Made by a program: the position numbers and the translations under genes
Part shown: piece by piece, positions 27,065 through 35,820 of the stretch
Position numbering within the stretch: position 1 is the first letter of the stretch
Layout of the letters: the number at the start of each line of letters is the position of its first letter
Source of the DNA: Planctomycetota bacterium
GTDB lineage: Bacteria; Planctomycetota; Planctomycetia; Gemmatales; Gemmataceae
Assembly: GCA_016873225.1 (NCBI GenBank)
Contig: VGXS01000016.1
Span: 1 to 64,000 of the forward strand
Reading direction: 5' to 3'
DNA length: 64,000 bases
Notes under the pieces: model-generated
What the model saw: the letters and a program-made list of their open reading frames with translations, nothing else
What the model was told of the DNA's origin: nothing
The model's database searches: none

Positions 27065-27096
27065 GGCCCGCTTGGCACAGGTTGCCAAGGCGGGCC
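27065..27096 (-). ncRNA. Candidate structured RNA hairpin in the sigma-like gene leader
   Basis: GGCCCGC plus TTGGCA pair with TGCCAA plus GCGGGCC around a 5-nt loop, with one bulged G. Too long and precise to be likely chance, even in GC-rich DNA. Sits about 90 nt upstream of the 26976 start in the transcribed direction. No known riboswitch class recognised. Confidence 0.35.
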
Positions 27097-27264
27097 ACAG
27101 GTTCATGAAGACAAACGATTTGACATGTCGCTGGCGGAGTGTCTCCGCCGCGGCTTGGCGACCAGGCGAAGGAACCCGACCGGGCCCTCCGCCGAAACAA
27201 TGGGATGAAGTTGCAGCAGAAACATAGACGATGGCATCGCGAAGAAAGTTCCAAGCAACGACGG

Positions 27265-27314
27265 AAAAAAGGAAGGCCGGGCCTCCTTGGCCCCAACATA
27301 AAGTGGGGCCAAGG
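27265..27314 (-). terminator. Hairpin terminator after the 27322 gene
   Basis: 11-bp perfect stem CCTTGGCCCCA / TGGGGCCAAGG with an 8-nt loop at 27285-27314. On the minus strand it comes 8 nt after the stop codon and is followed, 14 nt later, by six T (27265-27270). Likely ends transcription of the 27322 gene, although the T-run is offset. Confidence 0.6.
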
Positions 27315-27321
27315 TTTGGCG

Positions 27322-27633
27322 TCAGATCGCCAGATGGTTTTCCGGCTTTTCGTGAAGAACTTGCTTGAGCTTGATGGGCAATCTCATTCCCTTGATGGCT
27401 CGGATTTCACTGAGGACCTGGGACAAGGTTTTTTCAGGCAGGCGATATTGCCTGTTGTAGAGTCGCCTGAGATGGCGCAAGTCGAGCTTGGTTATTGGCC
27501 TGACGCGTGGACGGACCGGCTTTTGCACCGGATCGATTGTGGCCACGATGGGCCTGTTATCACCATCCCGCTCGTTTGCGGGATAGGCGGAAGCCGTATT
27601 GATGTTGCGAACGACCAACCACTTCTGAGTCAT
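27322..27633 (-). CDS. Hypothetical basic protein
   Basis: 103 residues from the ATG at 27633, which has AAGGAG 6 nt upstream. An earlier in-frame start (27777) lacks a binding site. Rich in Arg, Pro and Leu; the C-terminal half (about 48-95) looks helical (ITKLDLRHLRRLYNRQYRLP). No family recognised. Part of the accessory patch with the second sigma-like gene, which lies 346 bp downstream. Confidence 0.58.
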   Translation of the reverse strand: MTQKWLVVRNINTASAYPANERDGDNRPIVATIDPVQKPVRPRVRPITKLDLRHLRRLYNRQYRLPEKTLSQVLSEIRAIKGMRLPIKLKQVLHEKPENHLAI

Positions 27634-28151
27634 GAAATTCTCCTTAGGTTGAAAAGGGAAAACACTTCTGGAAGTCAGAAGACAACAAGCCGCCAAACAC
27701 CAAATGTTCCCGAGACGGCAGGTCAATGCCGGGGGCCCTGGTCCGCCGCGTTGGCTGACGGGGCCCTGATGCACCAAATTGCCAAAGAACCGGTCCGCGG
27801 CGGACCCATTGAACTACTTCAAGGACGCCAGACGATCGGTGCCGCCATGGGGCGGACTCCAACAGCCTGGACTCCTTGAAAGCCCGGATTAAGGCATGAA
27901 AAACAGATAGATCCCAAGCCAGTTGGTGGTCTTGGGCCATGGGCAGCGTGATGTGATGAAGTTGCTGGTCACATCATTACTACGATTTGTTTCAAGAAAA
28001 GTTCGCTGGAATTGTCTGCCGTGGTAAAAAGTTGGCTGGAAGACCAATTCAATCGGATCGTGACACCTATACTCGGCAGATCATTTGCCAAACTAAAAAA
28101 TTCTCAAACAATCTTTGACTAATATTTAGCCAATGATGATGCTATTCCAAG
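27634..28151. other. Gene-free stretch (518 bp) with a structured part and an AT-rich part
   Basis: 27720-27880 is dense in inverted repeats: GGTCCGCCGCG (27740-27750) against CGCGGCGGACC (27796-27806), a palindrome at 27792-27806, and TTCAAGGA (27818-27825) against TCCTTGAA (27873-27880) enclosing a CCGCC/GGCGG hairpin. 27950-28151 is noticeably AT-rich compared with the rest of the window and shows no gene. Together this looks like the remains or boundary of an acquired segment. Confidence 0.55.
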
Positions 28152-29708
28152 TCACTCACTTCTGATATTCACAATGGCTTTTCCGGGAAACAGTAAGAGT
28201 GGAACGGCCACGGCGGCTCCAAGAACTCCCGTGAGCAGGGCCAACAGACGCAATCCCGATTGCAAGCCCATCGTGGCGCATTCCAATTCGACGATCGCCC
28301 CAAGTGTTCCAGCTGATAAAACAGCGGTTTGTGTTTGATCCAGGCCAAGCCGTGAAAACCGGTCCATCCCACCGGCGAGTGTCTCCGCCACGACGGGCCG
28401 CTCCGGTCGCACCAGTTCCCGCTGGGTCTCGTAGGCGGCCACCCTTCCCTCGGAGACAGCCGTGCCCATCAGCGACGGCACCAATATCAGCGGTGTCGCC
28501 AGCACCACGATGGCGAACGCCGCCGCGGCCGGCATGTCGGCCTTGTCGAGAGTTTCCACCTCGTCGATGAGGAAAGAGGCGGGAAGGGTGCCGACGCAGG
28601 CCCCCCAAACGGCGATGATGTTGGCGAGCGCGTGGTTGGATGTGGCCAGTCCGGTGGTGGAAAGCCACAGCACGCAGGCCGAGGCGCCCAACACGCCGGC
28701 GAGCAGGCTCAGGTGGCGCCAGTCCCGGTTCGGGATGCACGCGCAAGCCACGAACGACGCGGCCATCGAGATCGTGGCGGGCAGGAAAAGGGAACCGGCC
28801 TCAACCGCCGGGATGCCCCGGCCCTCGGTGAGGAAACTGGAGAGCACTCCCAGGATGGCCGCCAGGTGCAACAGCAGCAGCATCCTGCCGCCCATGGAGC
28901 ACAGGTAGCTTCGCGACCTGAGCAACCGCGCGAATTGGTCTCCCCGCGAGTAGCTGAGCATCATCCGGCCGGCAAGGCACGCGAACAGCAGCGCGTTGAA
29001 GGCCACGATGCCCGTGTAAAGGTTCGAGGTGAATCCTCCCTCCCTTTCCCGCCATCCGAGCACGAACAGCAGGCTGATGAGCCAGGACACGAGGAGCATG
29101 ATGAGAAGCCCGTCGGGTTTCGGACCCTTGTTGGCATGGGGAGACGGCGCATCCGCCGGCACAAGCAGCAGGATGAGTCCCGCTCCCCCGACTCCCGCCG
29201 GCACGCTCAACCAGTAGACCCAGTTCCAACCGAGCGCCTCGTTCACCATCGCGGCCACCATGGGCGAGGTGCCGCGGGTCGAGTAGGCGAGCAGGCCGTA
29301 GCAAAGCACGGCGATGAACACCATCCGGTCGAACCGGGAATACAGGAATGACCGGAGCAACACGATGGCCATCCCCTTGCCCAGGCCCTCGACGAATCGG
29401 GCCAGCATGAGCCCGCGAAATCCCTCGGCGCATCCGCACATGAGGTTGCCCAGCGCGAAGACCAGCATGCCCGCGACCAGGATGTTGCGGGGTCCGAATT
29501 TACCCGAAAGGGCCAGGCCGGCGAACACACCGAGAAGCATCGACAGGCCCCACGATGCCGAGAGCCATGTGCCATCGGCCTTGTCGTAGCCCACTCCCCG
29601 CCGGATGTCCGCGTCGACGAGGTCGGTGAGCACGAGGGTCTGGTAGACCGAACCCAAGACGGGCAGCAGGGCCGCCAGAACCAGGGTGCGCTGCGCGGCA
29701 AGGCTCAT
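28152..29708 (-). CDS. MFS multidrug efflux transporter (DHA2/EmrB-like)
   Basis: 518 residues, about 14 hydrophobic segments, consistent with the DHA2 (14-TM) branch of the major facilitator superfamily. Visible features include an EmrB-like second helix region (DGTWLSASWGLSMLLGVFAG) and ARFVEGLGKGMAIVLLRSF, equivalent to the ARxxQGxGxG motif. Drug/proton antiporter in the inner membrane. Start overlaps the stop of the HlyD-like gene (ATGA). Together with that gene and the TolC-like gene it forms a three-part efflux pump spanning both membranes. Confidence 0.9.
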   Translation of the reverse strand: MSLAAQRTLVLAALLPVLGSVYQTLVLTDLVDADIRRGVGYDKADGTWLSASWGLSMLLGVFAGLALSGKFGPRNILVAGMLVFALGNLMCGCAEGFRGLMLARFVEGLGKGMAIVLLRSFLYSRFDRMVFIAVLCYGLLAYSTRGTSPMVAAMVNEALGWNWVYWLSVPAGVGGAGLILLLVPADAPSPHANKGPKPDGLLIMLLVSWLISLLFVLGWREREGGFTSNLYTGIVAFNALLFACLAGRMMLSYSRGDQFARLLRSRSYLCSMGGRMLLLLHLAAILGVLSSFLTEGRGIPAVEAGSLFLPATISMAASFVACACIPNRDWRHLSLLAGVLGASACVLWLSTTGLATSNHALANIIAVWGACVGTLPASFLIDEVETLDKADMPAAAAFAIVVLATPLILVPSLMGTAVSEGRVAAYETQRELVRPERPVVAETLAGGMDRFSRLGLDQTQTAVLSAGTLGAIVELECATMGLQSGLRLLALLTGVLGAAVAVPLLLFPGKAIVNIRSE

Positions 29709-31060
29709 GGGGCGCCGTTCCCGCGGGGTTCATCGAACCGGCTGTCGAGCCTGCGGGACTGTTCCAGCGCCTTCGAAGCCCAGGCGGCATCGCCCGGCCC
29801 GTGGCGGATTGTCACGCGGACGGAATAGCCCGCGCGCAGTTCGGACAGGTCCTGCCCCGGCTCGAAAACCAGCCTCACCGGGACCCGCTGCACCACCTTG
29901 GAGAATTCGCCGGACACCACATTGCGGGTAAGCAGGGAGAATTCCGCGCCGGTGGAGCGGTTGATCCACAGGACGCGGGCCGGCAGTTCCCTGCCGAGCG
30001 CGTCGACGCGCACGGCGGCCGGGTTTCCGGGCGCTACGCCCGCCAGCCGCGTTTCCTCGAGGTTGGCCGTGACATACATCCCATCCGGATCGTACATGGT
30101 GATCACGGGGACGCCGGCCGTGGCATGGTCGCCCGTCGACTTCGCCCGCCTCACCACAATGCCGGAAACCGGCGCCAGCACCTTGGTGTTCTCGAGGTTG
30201 CGGCGGGCGAGGTTCAACAGCGCCTTGGCCTCGTCGACGGCGTCGCCCGCGATGCGGAGCGCCTGCTGGGCCTCCAGGATGCCGCGGTTGCGGTTTTCGG
30301 CGATATCAACGCCGAGTCGGGCCTTGGCTGTGGCCACGCGCGCGATTTCAAGGTCATGCGCCGCCACCTCCACCTGGGACCTGGCCGCGGCGGCCTTTTG
30401 CCGCTTGGCTTCCGCGAGGCGGAGTTCGGCCTTGGTCGAGTCATTGGTCCGCGCCGTCTCCTGGGTGCGCCTCAGCGTCGTGGCGTTTTCCTTGAGGAGC
30501 GTCGTGAACCTTTCATGTTCCTGCCTGGCCAGCACATGGTTCGCCTCCGCAACGCCCACAAGGGCGTCCGACTCGCTCAGGGTTCCCGCGACCTCGTCGG
30601 CTGTCAGCTTCAGCACCTTTTCCATCTTGGCCTCGGAGATGCGGGCCATCTCGAGGGACCGGTTCGCCTCGGACACGCCCAGGGGCACATCCACCCGGAG
30701 CTTTTCAAGGGCGATCTCCTGCCGGCGCCTCTCATCCTCCGAGACGCGCGCCTTGGCCTCCGCCAGGGCCACCTGGTCGCGGTAGTGGTCCGCGTCGATT
30801 TCAAATAAAACCTGTCCCTTTTTGGCAACCATGCCCTCGTCGGTTTCAACCCGGATGATCCGGCCCGAGACGCCGTCGGAGCCCACATGAACCATGCGCG
30901 CCTCGATGAAGGCGTCGTCGGTGATGGAATGGCCGGCGCGAAACTCCACAAGGCGCACCGCCATGGGCGCCATGGCCCCGGCGGTTGCCAGCAGCAGGAT
31001 GATTCCAAGGACCTTGGCCACGGGGAATTTCCCGGCGCCGTTTGTTTCTTGCGGGTTCAT
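29705..31060 (-). CDS. HlyD/EmrA-like membrane fusion protein
   Basis: 451 residues. One N-terminal membrane helix (about 13-35), then a biotinyl-lipoyl-like half (VSGRIIRVETDEGMVAKKGQ), a long coiled coil (about 80-290, rich in Ala/Glu/Arg), the second lipoyl half (LENTKVLAPVSGIVVRRAKS) and beta-barrel segments (NLEETRLAGVAPGNPAAVRV). This is the periplasmic adaptor linking the MFS pump to the outer-membrane channel. The coiled coil is long for the family, fitting a wide periplasm. Overlaps neighbouring genes by 4 bp on both sides. Confidence 0.92.
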   Translation of the reverse strand: MNPQETNGAGKFPVAKVLGIILLLATAGAMAPMAVRLVEFRAGHSITDDAFIEARMVHVGSDGVSGRIIRVETDEGMVAKKGQVLFEIDADHYRDQVALAEAKARVSEDERRRQEIALEKLRVDVPLGVSEANRSLEMARISEAKMEKVLKLTADEVAGTLSESDALVGVAEANHVLARQEHERFTTLLKENATTLRRTQETARTNDSTKAELRLAEAKRQKAAAARSQVEVAAHDLEIARVATAKARLGVDIAENRNRGILEAQQALRIAGDAVDEAKALLNLARRNLENTKVLAPVSGIVVRRAKSTGDHATAGVPVITMYDPDGMYVTANLEETRLAGVAPGNPAAVRVDALGRELPARVLWINRSTGAEFSLLTRNVVSGEFSKVVQRVPVRLVFEPGQDLSELRAGYSVRVTIRHGPGDAAWASKALEQSRRLDSRFDEPRGNGAP

Positions 31061-32651
31061 GGCGATTTCTCCGCGGGCTGGGCGGATGCGGTTTCGTTTC
31101 CTTGCCAGTGGCTGGTGCCCATCGCGTAGTCGAGCTTGGCTTGGCAGGCGAGGTAATCGAAGATGGCGGCCTGGTATTCCTGGCCGGCGCGGGTCATCGC
31201 CCTTTCCGCCTCGATCAACTCCGTTGTGGTCGCGTCGCCGGCGCGTGAGCGCGCCTTGACGATCCTGAAGGTTTCCCGCGTCTGTTCCACCGGGGCCTTG
31301 CCGCGCTCGATGGCCCTGCGCGCCGCCACCAGCAGCCGGTACGCCTCGTTCACCTGGAAGGCGATGCTGTCGGAAAGCGCCTCCGCCTGGGCCAAGGAGC
31401 CACGGAGCTTGGAATCAGCCATGCGGAGCTCGGCGATTTTCCGCCCGCCCTCGAAAAGGCCCCATTCGAGCTTGATCGAACCGATGGGGATGTCGACATA
31501 GCCGCCCGGCTTGGCTTGGTGGTAGTCGAGGTAAAACCCGTCCGCGATGACCCGCGGCGCGAAATCGGTCCGGGCGATTCCCTTACCTTCCCGGGCCGAG
31601 TCGATGGTTCGGCGGGCCACGGCGAATTCCTGCCGGGAAACAACCGCCAGTTCGAGGCAGCCAGCCAACGATTCATTGAACCCGGGCAATTCGGGCAGCG
31701 GCTCGACCGCCGTGGAGTCGCTCACCCTGAGTCCGATCGCCAGGTTGAGCGCCGCCCGGGAGATCTGTTCGGACGCTTGCGCCGAGTCGAGCAGCTTGCG
31801 CGCGGCGGCCACCTGCACGCGCGACCGCAGCACATTCTCACGCTCGAGCGCCCCCTGGGCCTCGAGCTTCGTGGCCAATGCCTCCTCCTCCTCGCAGCGC
31901 CTGACGGATTCCTCGGCGACCCGTCCCATCGCCTGCGCCCTCAGCACCTGGTAGTAGGCCATGGCGACCTCATGGGCCACGGTTTGCCTTGCCCGTTGGG
32001 CCTGCATGCGCGCCACATCGGCGGCGATTTCAGCCTGACGATACCGGCCGAGGCGCTTGCCAAAGTCGGTCACCAGCCACTGCACCCGGAATTCGGCAAG
32101 CTCGTAGCCGGTGTTGAAGTTGAAGCCGATCGGAATGACGCCGCCCGGCGGCAGGAAATTGAAGTTACCCCGCCCGGCACGCGCACACCGATCCCCCCGA
32201 CATCGACGGCGTAGGAACCCACGGAGTAACCCGCTGAAACAATCGGCAGGAACGGCGCCAGGGCGATGTTTTCCCCCTGCCTGGCCTGCTCGATCGACTC
32301 GAGGTGGGCCTTCAGGCGCGGTTGCCGTTGCAGCGCCTCGGCGATGGCCGTTTCCAAGGTGAGGTGGTTGACGGCGTTGGGTGGCTCCCGAACTTCGGTG
32401 GCCGTTTGGGGCGTGGGGGGCAGAAGCAAGGCAGGATCGGTTTGCGCCACGGAGGGTTCCGACCGGCTGATTTCCGCCACCATCCTCTCGGCAAGTCCGG
32501 CCTCGATCGCGAGGCTCCGCTTGGATCCCACGCAGCCCGGCATGGCCGAGAACAATTCCAACAGGCCCAGGCAAGCTGGATGAAACCGCGCGTGGTTCGC
32601 GGTCAGGCGAGATGCCCCGGCATCTATGCGCACGATCGAAAGGCCTCCCAC
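31057..32651 (-). CDS. TolC-family outer-membrane efflux protein, interrupted by a frameshift
   Basis: The family similarity is split over two frames. The N-terminal part runs in one frame (start about 32651, a GTG, or later) through LTLETAIAEALQRQPRLKAH and ENIALAPFLPIVSAGY to about 32172. The rest continues in the frame ending at 31057: GGVIPIGFNFNTGYELAEF, long helices, a second OEP repeat, and the ending LDYAMGTSHWQG. The switch fits loss of one G in the run at 32168-32171, giving a -1 correction need. Either a sequencing or assembly error, a recent pseudogene, or programmed shifting. Without it the pump would lack its outer channel. First gene of the operon with HlyD-like and MFS genes. 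Confidence 0.78.
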
Positions 32652-32810
32652 TCTCTCTCATCGGCTCGAGTCGGGTTGCATATCCAGCAGAATCGGAATA
32701 TTCGGCGCAACCGGACCAGGACCATCAAGTTTCGGCAAAGGGCCATGGCTTTCAATCCAGTAACATCGGTTTACGCATTGGCAGTTTGATTTCCGCGTTG
32801 GGGGCATAGC

Positions 32811-33212
32811 GTGGACTGGCTCACCTGGTACAACGCCCTTGAAAAGCCGGCATGGACACCAGCCCCGCGGACAATCGGCACCATTTGGCAAATTCTTTAT
32901 CCGGTGATTCTCGTTTCTTTCGGTTTCGTCTTCTACCGGGCCTGGTCGGGATCGGTCTCCTGGTGGATCGCCCTTCCCTTCGCGATCAACCTCGCGGCCA
33001 ACATCGCCTTTACCCCCATCCAGTTCGGCCTGCGCAACATGCCGCTGGCCGCCGCCGACATCCTCGTTGTCTGGGCCACCATCATCTGGATGGTCATCGC
33101 CATCTGGCCGTCACACCGCTGGGTGGCCTTGGCCCAGGGACCTTACCTCGTGTGGGTTTCCATCGCGATGGTGCTGCAGCTTTCCATCACTTGGATGAAC
33201 CGGGGAAGGTGA
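32811..33212 (+). CDS. TspO/MBR family protein, short form
   Basis: 133 residues; GTG start at 32811 with GGGGG 6 nt upstream. Signature WYNALEKPAWTPAPRTIG and the Trp-rich helices match TspO. Known bacterial TspO proteins have five helices with one before the WYxxLxKPxW motif; here that first helix is absent, and an in-frame stop at 32787 rules out a longer upstream start. Four helices remain. TspO binds tetrapyrroles and is involved in their breakdown or transport, so the effect of the lost helix is unclear. Ends 3 bp before the SDR gene start. Confidence 0.85.
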   Translation: MDWLTWYNALEKPAWTPAPRTIGTIWQILYPVILVSFGFVFYRAWSGSVSWWIALPFAINLAANIAFTPIQFGLRNMPLAAADILVVWATIIWMVIAIWPSHRWVALAQGPYLVWVSIAMVLQLSITWMNRGR

Positions 33213-33215
33213 TTC

Positions 33216-34019
33216 ATGGACCTGGGACTGCGTGGCCGCACGGCGATGGTCACGGGAGGCGCGAGCGGCATCGGGCTTGCGGCGGCGCGCGCATTCGCCC
33301 TTGAGGGGGCCCATGTGGCCCTTTGGGACATCCACCCCGGCGTGGGGGATATCGCCCGGCAGTTGGCGGCCGAAACCGGCGCCCAAGTTCTGGGCCTTGC
33401 CGTGGATGTCACCCGCGGCGATTCGGTGGAACATGCGTTGTTGGAAACCACCGCGGGCCTGGGCCAACCGGGGCACCTTGTCCATGCCGCCGCGACCGGA
33501 TCGGGAAAATACGGCTTTCCATTCACCAACCTCGCTCCGGCCGATTGGGCCCGCGTGCTCGAGGTGAATGTGATGGGAACCGCGCGCGTGGCCCACGCCG
33601 TGGTTCCCCGTCTGGCCGATGATGGAACCATGGTTTTCGTCGCTTCCGTGGCCGGCCAGATCGGCTCGCAGAGCGATCCGCCATACAGCGCCTCCAAGGC
33701 CGCCAACATCAATTTCGCCCAATGCATGGCCAAGGACCTCGCGCCCCGGGGAATACGGGTGAACACGGTCTGCCCGGGAATGGTGCGCACGACGCTCAAC
33801 CAGGCCGTGTGGCGCGCCTGGTTCGAGCAGGCGCCACCGGAACAGCGCCTTGGCTTTGACGAATGGTCGGAAAGGAAAATCCGCGCACTGGTGCCCCTGG
33901 GCCGTTGGCAAACCCCCGAGGCGATCGCCGACATGATCGTCTTTTTGTCCTCGGCGCGCGCCGCACATGTCACCGGCCAAACCATCAATGTGGACGGCGG
34001 TTTCGTCATGCACTGGTGA
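33216..34019 (+). CDS. Short-chain dehydrogenase/reductase (SDR)
   Basis: 267 residues; ATG at 33216 with GGAAGG upstream. Classical SDR: cofactor motif TGGASGIG at about 14-21, acidic residue in ALWDIHP favouring NAD(H), a segment VHAAATG in place of NNAG, catalytic Ser in VASVAG, and YSASKAAN (Tyr and Lys). Ends with the usual TGQTINVDGGF. Substrate unknown. Closely follows the tspO-like gene (3 bp gap), so co-transcribed; a functional link is not obvious. Confidence 0.92.
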   Translation: MDLGLRGRTAMVTGGASGIGLAAARAFALEGAHVALWDIHPGVGDIARQLAAETGAQVLGLAVDVTRGDSVEHALLETTAGLGQPGHLVHAAATGSGKYGFPFTNLAPADWARVLEVNVMGTARVAHAVVPRLADDGTMVFVASVAGQIGSQSDPPYSASKAANINFAQCMAKDLAPRGIRVNTVCPGMVRTTLNQAVWRAWFEQAPPEQRLGFDEWSERKIRALVPLGRWQTPEAIADMIVFLSSARAAHVTGQTINVDGGFVMHW

Positions 34020-34031
34020 GGGAAGCCCGCC

Positions 34032-34709
34032 TCACTCCTTGGGCAGCTTGGCGATCTCGGCGAGGTCGGCGGCGTTGAGCGCCCTCCAGGCGATGTCCCT
34101 CACCTCGCCCGTGGTGCGATAAGTCGCGAAGCCGAGCGGACGCGACGCGAAGCACTCGATCCGGATGCCGATGCGACGATCGGTGGTGACGACATTCACG
34201 ACTTTCTTGGCATCAATCCAGGCCTCGAGGCGATCCTTGCTGACCCGGACGCGGAAATCATGCCACTTCTCGGCGACGAAATCGTAGTTGCCGTTGGTGT
34301 CGTTTTCCGAGGCGTCGATGCCATCGAGCGTGGAAAGGCCGATGGTCGTGCCGCCCCAGCCGCCGTTCACGAGCGAGCAGTGGGAATCGCCAACGGGGAA
34401 TGTGAGGGTCGCGAAGAAGTCCCGCCCGTCGACCCGGCGCGCCTTGTAGCGGATCTCGTAATCCATCTTGGGAAGGTCCTTGCGCGTGCTGTTCACGCCG
34501 GTCATCGGTCCGGCCCGCTCCGATCCTTTTTCCATGCGGATCACGCCGTCCGCCACCTTCACGGCGCCGGCCTTGAAGAAGTCGGTGGCGGTCCAGCCTT
34601 CGAGGTTGTTGCCATTGAAAAGCGGCTTCCAGTCGGAGGCGGGTTCGGCGGTGACCGCGCCTAGGGCGAGCAGCAATGCGGGAAGCATGAGCACTTGGGC
34701 CTGACGCAT
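34032..34709 (-). CDS. Secreted DUF1080-like protein
   Basis: 225 residues from the ATG at 34709, beginning a signal peptide (to about residue 22). Opens DWKPLFNGNNLEGWTATDFF, the DUF1080 start, and continues with EIRYKARRVDGRDFFATLTF and KWHDFRVRVSKDRLEAWID. It is more diverged than the other two copies (for example NGGWGGTTIGLSTLDGID). Probably an exported sugar-binding or glycoside-active jelly roll. Lies downstream of the Tad operon but separated from it by 89 bp; a link is not implied. Confidence 0.85.
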   Translation of the reverse strand: MRQAQVLMLPALLLALGAVTAEPASDWKPLFNGNNLEGWTATDFFKAGAVKVADGVIRMEKGSERAGPMTGVNSTRKDLPKMDYEIRYKARRVDGRDFFATLTFPVGDSHCSLVNGGWGGTTIGLSTLDGIDASENDTNGNYDFVAEKWHDFRVRVSKDRLEAWIDAKKVVNVVTTDRRIGIRIECFASRPLGFATYRTTGEVRDIAWRALNAADLAEIAKLPKE

Positions 34710-34798
34710 GGGGAGGTACCTCGGCGTTTCCTGAAACTGCTTCGGCCGCGAGTGTAGCACACGCGCGGCCGAAGCAAGAAGAACCGGGCATCACGGTT

Positions 34799-35806
34799 TC
34801 AGGGTACCGGAGCGTTGGCGGCGGCCCTTTGCCTGCCGGCCGCGCCGACCGACTGGATCTGCTTCTTCAGGTTGCCCGCGGTGGCGGCGCGCCCGCGGGT
34901 GAACTCGAGGTAGGTGGGGCCCACCATCACGATCATGGCCGCCATCCACAGGCAGAACACCGAGGGGATGAGGAGCCAGAAACTGGCGCGGGAGGCGCGG
35001 GCCAGCGCCTGCTGCCGCAACTCGGCGCCGTGGGCCGTCGAGTAGTCCACCAGGTTGGCCGACACATCGCTGCCCAGCTTCAATCCCTGGTCGATGATCT
35101 GGCAGAGGTTGCGAACCACCGGAATGGGTTGGCGTTCAGCCCAGGCCTGAAGGGCCATCGACAAGCCGCCCATGCGCGCCTGGGCCGAGACAATGGCCAG
35201 GTCGCGGGCCACGGCTTGGTGGGTGGCGGCGAGTTCGCGGGAGGCGTGGTCGAGGCTGAAGGCCAAGGTTTGTCCCGCGGCACCCCCCAGGGCCAAAAGC
35301 TCGAGCGCCAAGGGCATTTCCTTTTCCAGGCGACTTGAATGGGTCCTGATGGCCCATCCGAGCCAGAGCCTTGGAAGGCTCATGAGCATGATCACCACCC
35401 CCATGCCGGCCAGAAGCCGGAAGGGTATGGCCTGCGGAGGGGAAACGGCCAGCCAGCCCATCATGCCGGCCAGGCCGAGAAATGTCAGCAGGTTGCGCGC
35501 GGCGCGGAATTCCGTGGCGGCTTGCGGATGGTACCAGCCCGCCCGCAGCATCTCGGCGCGGAGTTCGGGGTGCGCCTTGAAGAACGGCTCGCCGGCGATG
35601 TCGGAAGTCAGCGATCCCAGGAACATCCCGCGGGGCTTGATGTCCGGAAGCAAGTCGGAGAACGCGGGGTCGCGGACCGCATCGAGGTCGATTTCCGGCC
35701 GGGTGCGGCGGCGCAGCACCAGCAGGATTGCGGGCATGGCCACGGCAAGCCCGGCAAGGAACCAGAAAAGGGTCGAGGAAACGGAATCCTGGAATATGGG
35801 GGGCAT
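34799..35806 (-). CDS. tadC: Tad pilus inner-membrane platform protein TadC
   Basis: 335 residues. One N-terminal membrane helix, a cytoplasmic segment with ELRAEMLRAGWYHPQAATEF, then two helices (about 100-140), the type II secretion F domain (EKEMPLALELLALGGAAGQTLAFSLDHAS) and a C-terminal membrane pair. With TadB it forms the platform that couples the TadA motor to pilus growth. Last gene of the Tad operon, 14 bp after tadB. Confidence 0.88.
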   Translation of the reverse strand: MPPIFQDSVSSTLFWFLAGLAVAMPAILLVLRRRTRPEIDLDAVRDPAFSDLLPDIKPRGMFLGSLTSDIAGEPFFKAHPELRAEMLRAGWYHPQAATEFRAARNLLTFLGLAGMMGWLAVSPPQAIPFRLLAGMGVVIMLMSLPRLWLGWAIRTHSSRLEKEMPLALELLALGGAAGQTLAFSLDHASRELAATHQAVARDLAIVSAQARMGGLSMALQAWAERQPIPVVRNLCQIIDQGLKLGSDVSANLVDYSTAHGAELRQQALARASRASFWLLIPSVFCLWMAAMIVMVGPTYLEFTRGRAATAGNLKKQIQSVGAAGRQRAAANAPVP

Positions 35807-35820
35807 GTGTGTCTCCGATC

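Larger units (their letters stand above)
26977..27321. other. Gene-free, hairpin-rich spacer (345 bp)
   Basis: Four strong inverted repeats fall here: 27028-27046 (GCCATGCC/GGCATGGC), 27065-27096 (13 paired bases with one bulge), 27133-27149 (GGCGGAG/CTCCGCC) and 27285-27314 (11-bp stem). Together they suggest a structured 5' leader for the sigma-like gene, or a small RNA. No coding sequence is convincing. Confidence 0.6.

Noticed and set aside
27720..27880. tRNA or tmRNA gene
   Set aside because: Stems exist, but there is no T-loop consensus (GGTTCRANYCC), no proper acceptor pairing with an anticodon arm, and no tag-peptide frame.
27644..27940. 98-codon minus-strand frame upstream of the 27322 gene
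   Set aside because: No ribosome binding site, overlaps the inverted-repeat block, and has an unstructured composition.
32070..32661. Two separate small genes at the 5' end of the efflux operon
   Set aside because: Both frames contain consecutive parts of one TolC-like protein; a single frameshift explains them better than two genes.
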